DNA of 64,000 bases from Hirudinaria manillensis (Eukaryota; Annelida; Clitellata; Hirudinida; Hirudinidae). Under the pieces are notes generated by a model that did not search any database, was not told the origin of the DNA, and saw only the letters and a program-made list of their open reading frames with translations. How positions within the stretch are numbered: the first letter of the stretch is position 1; each line of letters opens with the position of its first letter. The position numbers were made by a program, and so were the translations under genes. The stretch lies in contig CM067534.1 of NCBI GenBank assembly GCA_034509925.1, forward strand, positions 6,024,001 through 6,088,000. Direction: 5' to 3'. Shown piece after piece: positions 12,322 through 49,892 of the stretch.

Positions 12322-12752
12322 ATGATACACGAGCAGACGGAAATGTTAGAATCCATAGAAGTGCAGGAGTATGAAAGTTTTGTACCGAATTACTAATATC
12401 CACAAATCACCATAAGTCAAAGTCAAGCTTACTTTTCTTGAACGTGACTGAATACAATGTACCTAGTTCTTCAGCTCGTTCAGTTCTGAGTAGCTCACCT
12501 CGCAATGATGATTCCCCCATCCCACGTATTGCGACGGACCGACTGAACTCTCGGAGGCCTTTTTTCTCAATTGAAAAAGAAAACGCTGAGCGGCATGATG
12601 CTTTGGAGTACATTTTCTCTCAACTTAAGAGTCTCGGGCCTAATTTGTCCCTATTGATGAGCTTATGTGAATTGTATGAAGTCCCATTTACATCTTCAAC
12701 ACTAATAGGCCCAGTAGAGCATGTTCACAGAGATTCAAATAGACAACAATGA
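12322..12752 (+). CDS. Possible small two-exon gene, function unknown
   Basis: An ATG at 12322 opens a 20-codon frame (MIHEQTEMLESIEVQEYESF) that reaches a GTACCG donor at 12382. A TACTAAT branch-point-like element and a CAAAG acceptor at 12422 follow. The second frame, from 12423, continues about 110 codons to TGA at 12750-12752, with content such as FFSIEKENAERHDALEYIF and LCELYEVPF. Composition looks coding and the joining phase is 0. However, the implied intron is only 41 nt, far shorter than others here, and I recognise no family. An AATAAA at about 13128 could serve it. It could equally be a non-coding transcript or chance. Confidence 0.3.
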
Positions 12753-14104
12753 AGGTTTAGCATAATCTTTTTAAAAACACTAAAAACTAGTTTTATTCCA
12801 TGAAAATGGTGATAAAAAGACTTTCAAACTACATCACAAGCAAACAAATCATTGTTTCCATTGTCATAAGAAGTTTGACACTATTTACAAACAATTTTAG
12901 CAGGACTCAACAAGATCCTTGTACATCCTTTCTCTCTCCCATTATTCTATCAAAACGTTTAACTATGTCAAAATAACTTAAAAGTAACCTTAAACATTGA
13001 AAACTATGCAGCTCCTTTCTCTGCACCTAAAGCCTCAATATTAAGCAAATCCAAAGAAACCTCCAAAACCAGAAGGTGGACTCATGCATAGTTTGTACGT
13101 AGGGCAACTTTGTATCATTCACCCTGCAATAAACTCGTGCAAAACCATACCACGAGTTTAAAGAGTTGTCATAGACACGAATATGATGTTAAAACTGCAA
13201 CTGAGAGCTGAGTTCGTGCTTTTAGAGGTAGCGTGCCGACGCACGAAGAGAGTGAATCGACATCATAAAGCGATGAAAGTCATACGTTTCAGACAAATCC
13301 ACGTCATGAAGAAATCTTCAAACCTAATCCTTGCATCAACCGATATATAGAAAAAAAAATGTCAGAAAATATTCAAAATAATAATATTAATAGATAATGA
13401 ATAAATAATAAAGTCCTCCAAATGCATATGTTTGCCTAAAACGAATATACAGTATTTAACAAAAGTTTTTACATGGGACCCTCAAAGTTGGACAGATCAG
13501 TTTATGCCACAGCATAAGGAAGCATGCCATTAGCAAATGTTTAAAGGTACGTACATTATTATTATATTTATAGGAAGGAAATTTTCTGAGAGCTATAAAT
13601 AATACACAAAGCAAACTCTGCAAAGAGACGCAATGGAAAAAGTAAATCCTCGCGTACTTGATCATCAAGGAATGCTGAATGTGACAGAGAATACAACAAT
13701 GAATGAGACATTGATGCTGAAAATGACAAAGGGAAAATTTATAAAATATGACTATAAAAAGCACAATCAAAAATAATCACATCAACCTGCAAAGCAGAGG
13801 CAGTCAGATTTAAATTTGCCTTTTCAAAAACCAAAGCAATTGCTTGAAGCACAATACAAACATTACTGAGAAACCCACTCAAAGAAGTTATGAATGACGT
13901 AAAGCTCAAAGTGATGTGGAAACAATGCGATCACCACGTAACAAACAAGATTACAATTCCTTTCCCTTAAACGTGCCCTGCAGGCAATCGCCAACGACCT
14001 TCCCAAAATGTTCCTTTCCCGGAATAAGTTCCATCTTTGAAATTGAAGTTCCGTCACAACGTATCATCCTGCTACTGAAGTCAATTGACGAATATTAAAA
14101 ACAT
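12753..14104. other. Region downstream of the RasGAP stop
   Basis: No convincing coding sequence on either strand. I looked here for the C-terminal coiled-coil exon expected of SynGAP relatives and did not find one. An AATAAA on the minus strand near 12793 could end a long RasGAP 3' UTR. Open frames such as 13456-13770 (minus) look like AT-rich noise. Confidence 0.4.
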
Positions 14105-40124
<26,020 letters not shown>

Positions 40125-40650
40125 AATCAATTTTTAGTCATCCGGTTATTTGTGTCAATTTATTACATACAATTTTTTCAATATCAATATTTAAAAAAGA
40201 ATGACTTATATTTAATCTACAAAAATTATTTTTATAACAGACAGCATTACAAGCGCCACAGAATAAGTTAAACAGACACCGCTTTAGCCTCGGATCCCGA
40301 AAACCAACCACCATGTAACGTAGCGAAAGACACCCAATGCCCGGTCAAGATTGACTCGTGTTGGCCGTAGGACGCATAGAACCCTAGCCTAACATAGGTC
40401 ACAACTCATTATTCCGTGCTTCTTGATCTGATCCAGCAATTCAACTAATAGCAAGCCGTCTTCCCACGCAATTGTGTAACGACAAAAACTTCTAAAGTTT
40501 ATCTAAAGTAGAATTGTCCAAAGTAATTCTAAACAATTTATAGAATAAATACAATGGTCAATCAAACCGTTGTCCAGCTGGTGTCAATCCGAATGTAATT
40601 TTTTTAAAATCATTCACACATCAAATCCCCAATGGGAAAATTCACAGTAA
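40125..40650 (-). promoter_or_regulatory. Presumed 5' promoter of the RasGAP long isoform
   Basis: Sequence between the RasGAP start and the FEM1 poly(A) signal, only about 0.5 kb, so the two same-strand genes are closely packed. No TATA box or clear core motif is visible. The assignment is positional. Confidence 0.3.
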
Positions 40651-40656
40651 TTTATT
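40651..40656 (-). terminator. FEM1 poly(A) signal AATAAA
   Basis: AATAAA on the minus strand about 250 nt after the FEM1 stop, the first such hexamer downstream. Confidence 0.5.
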
Positions 40657-40907
40657 AAAATTGTTCATATTAACAAGTGTTTTCAATGCCACATCAAGTC
40701 CTGCAAGCTTCAAAGTCTAAACAGTTATCCAGGAAACAAATGGTTGAAACTAAGCCTTTAAAAATGATGACCCCAACATGTTCCCGCTATCAAACGATGA
40801 GGCCACATTGGAATAACTTTAAATCTAATTGAAAGCAAAATTACATAACAATAGGAAGCAGCAGAATGATTTGCCAGAAAAGCTCTTTACTTTTAAAGAC
40901 CAGATTG

Positions 40908-43381
40908 TTAATGAAGTTGAACAAAAGCTTCTAGGTCTATTGGTATCTCGCCTACATAAGGTATCTTGTATTTGCTGACAACCCTAGCAGCCAGGCACTG
41001 CAGGTTTATGTGGTTTAAAGGAGACACAATGGTATGCATGTGAACATCAGTCAGCAGGTCTGCTGGAGTTTGCATCTGGTTGTTAGTCGCATCAAGGTGA
41101 GCACCCTTGCTTAAAAGGACTTTGATGACTTCTTGCGAGCTAACGATTGCCGCCAAATGAAGAGGCATGTTGCCATGACGATCCCTTTCGCATGGATCGG
41201 CTCCAGACTCCAATAATATCTGAACAACAATTGGATCGGGAAAGTCACAAACCGGAAACCTCCCTATAGATGATGTTTCTTTGGAGCATGCCAGATGGAG
41301 CAAAGTTCGATTCATTTCATGGAGACACCTGAGTCTGACTAATTTGGAAACGGATTTCCTAAACTTAGAAGTTCGTTCTCTGTCGCCAATTTTTTGTGCC
41401 AATTTTCCAATGAGTGAAACCAGATGGAGAACTATTATGAGATATCTCTGGTAACTATTGGTATCTTGATCTGTTTTGTAATTGCTTTCAAATGCAGCAA
41501 GGTATTTCTTTCCTCTCTCAATTTCATGGATGCAGCTGTCAAGAACAAACAACATATCATCAAGAAGTGAAAATGGACTCTGACTGTGGCTCTTATTAAG
41601 TCGGTCGCCACTGTCAGTGGTCATGAAGGAGAAGAGTTCTGCAAATGACAAAAAACTGCTTTGAGTTAGAGGGCTGAGAGGTTCCAGATGCCCCTGCTGC
41701 ATCTCGAGTGCATACCTCCAAAGTGATATGCACCAGCCAAAGTCACCACAATCGGCATATACCGCCCCTCTAAAGCGGATGTAATACGACGTGTCCGGAT
41801 GTGTGGGACCTAGAATCCTCTCCCTGATAAGAAGAGCCTGCATTCTCATTTCATCTGGATCATCCAGAATATCTTCTAACTCTTTCATGGTCATAACCTC
41901 CGACGAATTGTTATAAGCTTGCACAAGGGGTTTTGGGTGCTTTGGCTTTGGAAGGACGTCCAGTACATTCCTGTGCCTTTCCATCATAGCTACCTTCCAG
42001 AACTTTGAAGCCCCTGAAAGATCTCGTTTCTTATCCACATAAGTGGCACCCAGTAACTCCAAAGCCTCTACCTTGTCTTCTCTAGTACATTCCGATCTGG
42101 TTATGAGATATTCCATGATCTTTGTGTTGCCTGTCACTGCAGCTGCAAGAAGAGGGGTGATCCCGTAGGCATCTTTCTCCATCCGAGCCCCGTACTGAAA
42201 GAGCAGCTTCATGATGTCGAGTCTGCCTGATTCTGCACAGTCATGAAGGGCAGTGTTTCCTGGAAGAAAACAACAAGTGTTTAAAACTTCATTTTTTATA
42301 AAATGTATGTTTAAGTTTTAATCTGTCTCTTATAAATACCAACTTTTATTTATGAAATATATGCATTTTCTACAAAGATGTGTGAAATATAGAGTTCTGT
42401 CAAAATGATTAAAATCCAAAATGATCCAACTAGACTTCAATGGTACCTGGAAAAGTGGCAGGCAAAAACCAGCCCAAACCTTATTGGTTTTCCATGGATT
42501 TACAGACTTAAAAGCTAGTATAGGGTGAGCATAAGATTAGAGTAGTTTATAACTTTGGAAACCTATAGACAACTTAAAATTTGACCCTCTTGAGTTGGGT
42601 TTTGCCTGTTACCTGTCCAACATTAGATTTCAATGTCCTAAATATACAAACATAAAAATAATTGCTTTCATTTTAGTAAGGTAAGGCATATAATTCATTT
42701 CATGAGTTTAATCATGAGGAAATTAATATCCATATTATTTACAGAAATTAATTCATGTAAATTTCAAAATAAAATAATTCAATCACATTTTAGTGATGTA
42801 ATACTTCCATTGAAGTCCTCACCTTTAAGGCTTTTTCTATTAACATTAACTTTTTTGTCAAGAAGATATTGGACAATATTTATGTGGCCCTTGTAGCAAG
42901 ATATCATGAGGCAGGTATGTCCATGCCTATTTGCCATTTCTATATCAGCAGAACTTTCAACCAAGAACTGTACAATCTCCATATGACCATCAAAACATGC
43001 TGCCCTAAGTGGTGTGGAGTTAGTGTATGTAGTCTTATTAACTTGAGCCCCAGCTCTTATCAGGTATCTGACGATATCCAAATGACCAGCGGCTGAAGCA
43101 CACCACAATGCAGGAGCTCCATCTATGAGTTCGCCATCAAATTGGACTGAACCAACTTGTTCGATGTCTGCCTTACAATCTTCGACTAAATACTTTACAA
43201 TTGGCAGATGTCCAAACCTACAAGCCACAATTAGTGGTGTTGCACCGCTTAATATTCCATTAACAAGAAAACTAAGTTCGATTGTATTTTTTGCTTTTAA
43301 ATGTCTATCTAAAATCATACGAATAGTTTGAAGATTTCCGTTACTGGCTGCATTGTGAACTAATGTTATCTCGTTATTCAT
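40908..43381 (-). CDS. FEM1: FEM1 ankyrin-repeat protein (CUL2 E3 ligase substrate receptor)
   Basis: Substrate-recognition subunit of CUL2-RING ubiquitin ligases; FEM1 proteins bind C-terminal degrons such as terminal Arg. Two coding exons, 43381-42823 and 42259-40908, joined in phase 1, give 636 residues (human FEM1A 669, FEM1C 617). The N-terminal ankyrin repeats are nearly full family matches: SGATPLIVACRFGHLPIVKY, FDGELIDGAPALWCASAAGH, NSTPLRAACFDGHMEIVQFL, NRHGHTCLMISCYKGH, and across the junction GNTALHDCAESGRLDIM. The central TPR-like part holds LELLGATYVDKKRDL, PDEMRMQALLIRERILGPTH and PDTSYYIRFRGAVYADCGDF. Two C-terminal ankyrin repeats follow, then HINLQCLAARV. It is nearest FEM1A/C. 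An in-frame ATG upstream (43504) was not chosen because the homologous N-terminus aligns from 43381. The gene is divergent from the lipase gene. Confidence 0.95.
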
Positions 43382-43579
43382 GATCAAATTATATTTCGTT
43401 CGAAACGTTCCTAAACGACTCGACTTTATTGCGAAAAAAAGGAGGCGACCATTACTGTTTTGTGTCGAAATCTGCCAAACTAAAAATTGTTTGACTCGTA
43501 ACAATTTAAGTTAAGAATTTTGTTATCAACATTGAAAAAATGTTTATGAATAAAATAATACATTTTGTCGTCTTTATTG

Positions 43580-43680
43580 CTAAACGGCATAATTAAGGCA
43601 CTCGTAAAAATGTGCAAGATTATGGTTGTTAGGGGTATCAAGAGCTCCCTCGCTTAGAAGGACTTTGATGACCCCTTGCG
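43580..43680 (-). pseudogene. FEM1-like ankyrin remnant with stop and AATAAA
   Basis: The minus-strand frame reads QGVIKVLLSEGALDTPNNHN..., stops at TAG (43582-43580), and is followed one base later by AATAAA (43578-43573). It resembles FEM1's own C-terminal repeat (EVIKVLLSKGAHLDATNNQM, around 41060-41150) in both protein and DNA. The shared stretch aggactttgatga lies in both. It may be a decayed partial duplication or the terminal exon of a lost tandem paralogue. No further FEM1-like sequence was found upstream. Confidence 0.5.
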
Positions 43681-43689
43681 CATATTAAA

Positions 43690-44627
43690 ATATATAAAAT
43701 TCATGTTAAGATCAAGTTTTCTAAAAGTATTCTATTCTATGGTTATGCTTAATGAGTTACGGCTGATGGGGACAGCAGCCTCTCATTTCTTTTGAGAAAA
43801 TATGTAGAAATAATTAAAAACTGTTTTCAATAAAGAGTTAAACGGCATCTTAAATACTTAATATAGTTCGAAAGACATCAAGTTGACGAGATGATAATGT
43901 CGATGATTTCAATTGCTTTCAATTAATCTCCAATTGCTCCTGAGGAAATCGTTTCAAAATATATTTTGAACTAAATCCTCTGGAGGTCATAGGGCATATT
44001 CTGTTTATAATACGAAAAAAAGGTGGGGGATGCATCTTCTATATAATACGAAGAATTACAGGTTAGATGGACTTCAATCTTGTAAGCGGACCAGGCCTCC
44101 CCAATTTACTAAATCAATGGTTGCACTGTAATTAAAACGTGACCATGCTATCTCAAATATAGGAAAAGAAATTGCAAAGGCATGTTTCTAAGTAAATGAA
44201 TTTGCGATAGATTCTCTTTTACGAAATTGCGTAGATAGCTTTATCATTGCGTGATTGGTTGCTTGCGATAGCATTTGTTTACGACTTTTACTACGCTTAA
44301 ACTTTACTTGGTTTAAAAGGGTCTCCACGCATTTTTAAATAAGCACTTCACAATGCTTTATAACATTTATCAATAAAAATTTCTAATATCGTTAAAATTA
44401 CTTTAAAAAAATAATTAGATGCATCCTTTTTTTGTCACAATCAGCTCACTATGTTTACATCAGAGCCTCATCGAAAGATAAGGTATTGGTATTCCAATGG
44501 GAATAATCCAATGAGAATAATTCGTATTTCTGCGACATGAAATCAATCCTTGAGTGTCATTAAAAACAATATTTTAAGCGCGAATCATCATCGTTGCACT
44601 AATATTATAGTTGCTCAGAAGTTAGTC
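43690..44627. promoter_or_regulatory. FEM1/PNPLA2 divergent promoter interval
   Basis: Together with 43382-43690 this is a head-to-head interval of about 1.25 kb between two starts. AT-rich; no TATA or CpG-rich core stands out. No coding sequence seen. Confidence 0.35.
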
Positions 44628-47600
44628 ATGAAACCGGTTAAACGACCCAGTGAGCCTTTATCTGGTAAAATAAATCTTTCCTTTGCCGGTTGTGGTTTTC
44701 TTGGTATCTATCATGTCGGAGTAGCCAGTTGCTTTAAGAAATACGCTCCACATGTGTATCAGGATAAAGTATCTGGAGCAAGCGCAGGTGCTCTCGTGGC
44801 ATGTGCTCTCATAGCAGACTGTTCCCTAGGTATGTTTTATCAACTTAGTCTTTGGTTCTTAACTGCTCTGCCATATTTTTTAAAATCAAGTCGAATTATG
44901 CTAGTTGTTGTTTGAAGTATTTGAACTGAAGTGCTTATACTTTAGTTCATACTTTTAATGACTTATGCTGATTGTTTTGAATTAGTTGTTTGGTCAAAAG
45001 AGGCTTAAAGGCAAATTATCCTTTGAATTTTATGTGCTTCAAACATCTTTTAAATATGCTTAAACAAACATTACAGGAGATTGTACTACTTTCACTCTCA
45101 ACTTGGCATTGGAATGTCGTAAGCATTTCCTGGGACCATTCAGTCCAAATTTTCATCTGGTGCAAGATTTGAAGAAGGCTCTGGAAGAATTCTTACCCGA
45201 GGATGCCCACAAGAGAGCTAGCGGGAAGCTACATGTTTCGCTGACGAGATTTCCCGATTTCGAAAATGTTTTGGTCTCAAACTTTAACTCAAGAGAGGAT
45301 CTTATAGATGTTAGTAGATTTGTTGATATGATGGTATTTGTTAAATACCGAAATTGATCGGTTATCACTGTTTTCTTATAGGAATTGGTTAAACCATTAT
45401 TAATTAGAAATTGTATAAATCTCATCTAGTGAGAGCTGTTTGAGTTTACATGGTTGTATTTATATATATTATGATTTCCAAATTAGATATTGTTGTTGTG
45501 GACAGGTTATTTGTTAATTATTGTCATTATTGACATGTTTCATTTATAAGTACTCACTGAATGAGCTGACAAAAAGTGGCATGATGGAAGGGAAGATATG
45601 TTTTGAATAGATTTGAAATTTCTTGCTTTTATTAATTATTGTAACTGCAATTACTAGGTTTTGATATTAAGAATTAGTTCTTCTTATTATTATTGTGATA
45701 TTAGTGAATTAAAACAATAATTGTTTACTACCACGTTTGTTTGAATGATAGCTCATTACACAGCAATGTCGGGTGATGATGGTGATAACAAAGGCAACGT
45801 AATGCATTTATAGATGCGGCATATTGAGATATAATGAGAGGTGTCAGGATGTACCATAAATTAAGCTGCTAAATTTAGAAATTAAATAGACTTATATGTC
45901 TTTGATGTACTTCTGAGAAATAAGAGACAAATTTTGGACTCTTGATTAAGAACAGATAAATTTTCTTTTGAGTGGCTCCATGCACCTTTCAAACCAACAC
46001 TTAATATTCTTCTTCTTATTATCATTGTTATTATTATTAGTAGTGGTGCTGGTGGTATTAATAGCATGTTACTTTTATTATTATTGTTAATTCCCACAGG
46101 CACTCATCTGCTCCTCTTATGTTCCCTTCTATTCTGGTGTAACACCACCATATTTCCAGGGGAAGGTGATTTTTTTGTGATAATTATAATCTTAATGTTA
46201 ATAAATTTAGGCTGTTTTTCAGTTTAACACAAAACCTAGGCCCCTGTTAATTGTATTTCCAGCCATATTTTGATGGTGCATTTAGCAACAATTTACCATC
46301 CCTCGACCAATGGACGGTCAAGATTTCTCCATTTTCTGGAGAGAGCGACATCTGCCCTGACGACTGCTCCAAGAGCTTTCACCACGTGAACATATCGGGG
46401 ACCAGTGCCCAGATCAATTGCAACAATGCCTACAGAGCTTCCATTGCTTTTATACCTCCCAGTCCTGAAATTTTGAGTGACATGTGTCAGATGGGATTTG
46501 AGGATGCTTTGCGCTTTCTCAGAAGAAATGGTCAGCAAATATTTCCTCCAATTTTGTTGATGGTCCTGTTTAATCATCCATCTTTCAACATCTTTTGCTT
46601 AGTCTTTAACCCATTAGTATTTTTAACCATTTATTTAAAATCATTTATTTGCTTTTAAAATGTAACATACCGTTTAATAATATTTTAATCCGTCGTGATC
46701 ATTTCAGGGCTGATCAGTTGCAGCCAGCACGTTAGCATACATTCGGCATTAAACTCCTCCTACCCAATCAAAGAGGGCATTCTCGACGAGCGCTCCATAC
46801 ATCTCGCACGAGAGGAGGCCCTCCAGTCGGTCAAGCGTGCAAGAGCCGACAAAGAATTAAAGGCCGGACTGTCGGTTTGGAAAAGTCTCGTCTGTTTGCC
46901 TGGCTGCAGAGATCTCGGAGGATGCGATGATGCCAGCTTCATCAACAAAGATGATGATGATGACAATGACAAACATCCTTGCATGGAATGTCAAAGAATG
47001 TCGGAGGATTCCAAGGATGACAAACCACCTTTCGTGGTCCTGAAAGGTTTGTTTCAATTCTTTTTTTATTTATTAAAAATCTAAAGTCTGCATAAATGTT
47101 TAATTGCATAATTAAATTACACAATCACAGTGTTATTAATAGTTGTAAATTATAAAAATAAAAATAAATTATTTATAAAATAAAAAATGAAACATAAAAA
47201 TGTCTTAAAATTGCATTTGAAATAATTCTAGCTCTGAATGAAGCTTGCATCAAAGCCAACAAGGGCTTTAGAGTCAAGCTGTATAAGTACAAACACTTGA
47301 TGTGGCTTGCTGCTCCATATATAATACCATGCTCTTACACATATTCCATCTGCAAAAAGTAAGCAATATTCAAAGCCATTTCTTTGGAAGCTTTTTTTTT
47401 TGGTTTTGAGTGATAAAGTATTAAAAATAAACTGTTACATAGTTAAATATAACCTTTAATTTTTAATGTAATCTTTGCTTTTTGTTACAACCCAAGTTAT
47501 TTCTGTCATCAAATAATTTTCTGTGATTGTTATATCTCTTTTGTAAAATGGTAGATTATTTTCTTGGGCTCCCAACGCTCCTATGTCTGTGAAGACCGTC

Positions 47601-47806
47601 CTCGACAATGTTTTCAACCTTTTCGTTGATGTACTGGAATCCGACATGACGTCCGTATCACCGCAAAAGTTTGTTGATTGGTTGATCGATCTATTGGTAT
47701 CAAGTGTCTAAATTGGACCAATATGCTTTGATAGTCTTTAAATAATGAATTAGAATCAGTTGTAAGTATGTTTATGTGAGCACATTTTCAAAAAATTAAA
47801 GTAATT

Positions 47807-47838
<32 letters not shown>

Positions 47839-48548
47839 AATGATTGATGATAATGATAATAAGAAAACTTTACTTTACTTCATATCAAGATATCTTTATG
47901 ATTTGTGATGAATTTTATGGATTGATTGTTTGACTATATGAGATGAAATCTATTAGGTTAACCAAAGATTTAATTATAATTTTTCTATTGTTTTCTAATC
48001 ATTTTGAATGATTATATTTTTTTGTCACAAATAGCAAAGGAAGACTGGTATCCTGGGTATCAATGTTTGGACAGTATTGTGGCTTGCATAGATGTCACAA
48101 AAGGGAATTGTACTCCATATTTTTTCCTGAGCATCAGGATATGAAGGAAGATCAAGATGGTGGCGAGGACAAGACAACCGAAGAAAGCATACTGACGGAA
48201 TCATCTCCGGGAAGTTTGAGTTCCTGCTGTCATCATCGCTTTAAGGAACAACCTTCTTCGCTGCCATTTTGTAACGATGAAGTTGAGGTGATGAAAGTAG
48301 TGGTCGATGTGAGTGGAGCTGATGCACGGGATTCATTGAAACGTTTGCACGATGATGATTATGATAATGATCCATCATCAAAGGCATGCGAAACGTCTCC
48401 TGTCGACCAATCGACAGCAGATTCTTATGAAAATGCCATCCATGTGGCCAGTCAGAGGGATGCTGTGTTATCTTATTGTTATCTTGAAGAATCAAACAAT
48501 TCCATAAAAGTAAACACTGTTGAAATAATACCCCTGCCACTTGTTTGA
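44628..48548 (+). CDS. PNPLA2: Patatin-like phospholipase, adipose triglyceride lipase (brummer) orthologue
   Basis: Lipid-droplet lipase releasing the first fatty acid from triacylglycerol. Well-supported exons: 44628-44829, 45077-45309, 46100-46165, 46263-46530, 46708-47046 and 47232-47358, all in phase. Two 3' exons follow, from 47555 and to 48548. Patatin features: the oxyanion loop AGCGFLG (residues 20-26), nucleophile Ser52 in GASAG, and Asp171 in [10 protein letters not shown], completing the Ser-Asp dyad. Conserved ATGL segments include [31 protein letters not shown] and RFLRRNG. The join of the last two exons is ambiguous. Donor 47704 with acceptor 48040 gives 630 residues; donor 47669 with acceptor 48035 gives 620; and reading through ends at 47711. 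The long last exon (about 170 residues, acidic D-rich stretch) is not conserved with vertebrate ATGL. There is an acidic DDDDDNDK insert at about 46950. Confidence 0.93.
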
Positions 48549-48825
48549 TAGTCTTAGTCTCTGTTCAGTTCAAATCACGACATTAAATCAGCAGTTTTTG
48601 CAATAGCATAGCAGAAAATATTAAAAAAATTTTTATATGGGAAACCAGAATAGGAATCTTGTAAATCTGATACGAATTTGAATTGGTTTGAATTTGCAGT
48701 TGATTATGTTTGCTGTATGTGTGTGTAGGTGTTGTGCACTTTTTTATACCTGCATTGTTAGACAATTTCTGAAATTATTACCTCACATTGACATGATATC
48801 ATTCCTACTGGAAATTTTCTTAAAG

Positions 48826-48831
48826 AATAAA
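48826..48831 (+). terminator. PNPLA2 poly(A) signal AATAAA
   Basis: AATAAA about 280 nt after the stop at 48548. It supports the exon ending there as the terminal one. Confidence 0.55.
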
Positions 48832-49892
48832 ACATGAAAAATCTCTTTTGTTTATTTATTTCCAGTTCATATAAGATGAACAATAAAATGGTTGTTTGTT
48901 TCCAAGAAATTAATTTTGAACAGAAAACCCCTAGGTAAATACGTAATAAAGGTGGTTGATATACATACTGGTTTGTTTTAAAAAGTACATGTGTATCACT
49001 AAATTCATATTAATAGTCATTGGCATGGAATCATGCTGGGTTGATGCCTTGCTTGTTCCTAAAACCCATGTCTGTTATTTTCATTAGTCTTGACTTAGTG
49101 CTGATCATAGAATATCTCTTTAATATAAAAACAAATGCGGTAGCGAAAGCGTTAGTCAAAATGAAATCGATAAATAAACTAAATTCAGGAGCAAAATTCG
49201 TAATGTAACTGCTTTGTGTTGTCGCCACTATTTTCGAAATGTTAGAATATAGGGTCATAGCTCTTCAACTTTTTTGTACATTGAACCAAACATTTCTGAA
49301 ATGTAATAAATCTACGATTTTATTAGATGTTTCATTCTATATGCAGCGTGCTCTAACATTTAACTTTTTTTTATAATATAAGTCCAAAATTACATTTTGA
49401 CCGTTCTGATTCTGAAACTCCGTTTAACGGAATTGACATATTTGAGTCAGCTAAATGTACTTCACTTGAAATGTTCTCATAAAAAATAGCTGAAGGATTT
49501 CAATTAACTGGAGCTAAAGCATCTCAAAAATGTCTCGCATATCATGTGGTATGTTTTAGTGCCGTATAACCAAAGATTTGGAACCTCGTCATGTTGTTTA
49601 CACAGTTGTTCGGTATCAGTGATTCGGATATCGAAGCAATTTTGTTTTTCACAATGGGAAATATTTGACTCTGTATTTTTTCGCGGTTTCTTCCACGATT
49701 GTTGCCTCCGGAGCAACGATTTTCGAACATTAGATTGGAAAGTTTTCAATTTGATTGATGCCCTCCTTTAGAAATTTCTCCACCGTTCGTAAAGTTTACG
49801 TTAACACATTCAAAGGATATTTGCAAAACCTAAAATCGGTACATTAACCAAAATATAATATCAATGGTTCTTTTGTAATCCAATGTCTTGAA
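48832..49892. other. PNPLA2-zinc-finger intergenic region
   Basis: AT-rich with no recognisable gene. Short frames at 49020-49208 (plus) and 49504-49749 (minus) lack family motifs. The zinc-finger gene's promoter should lie towards the right edge. Confidence 0.4.

Noticed and set aside
13456..13770. 104-codon minus-strand hydrophobic frame downstream of the RasGAP stop
   Set aside because: Cys/His/Phe-rich noise pattern; does not extend the RasGAP reading and is not a coiled coil.
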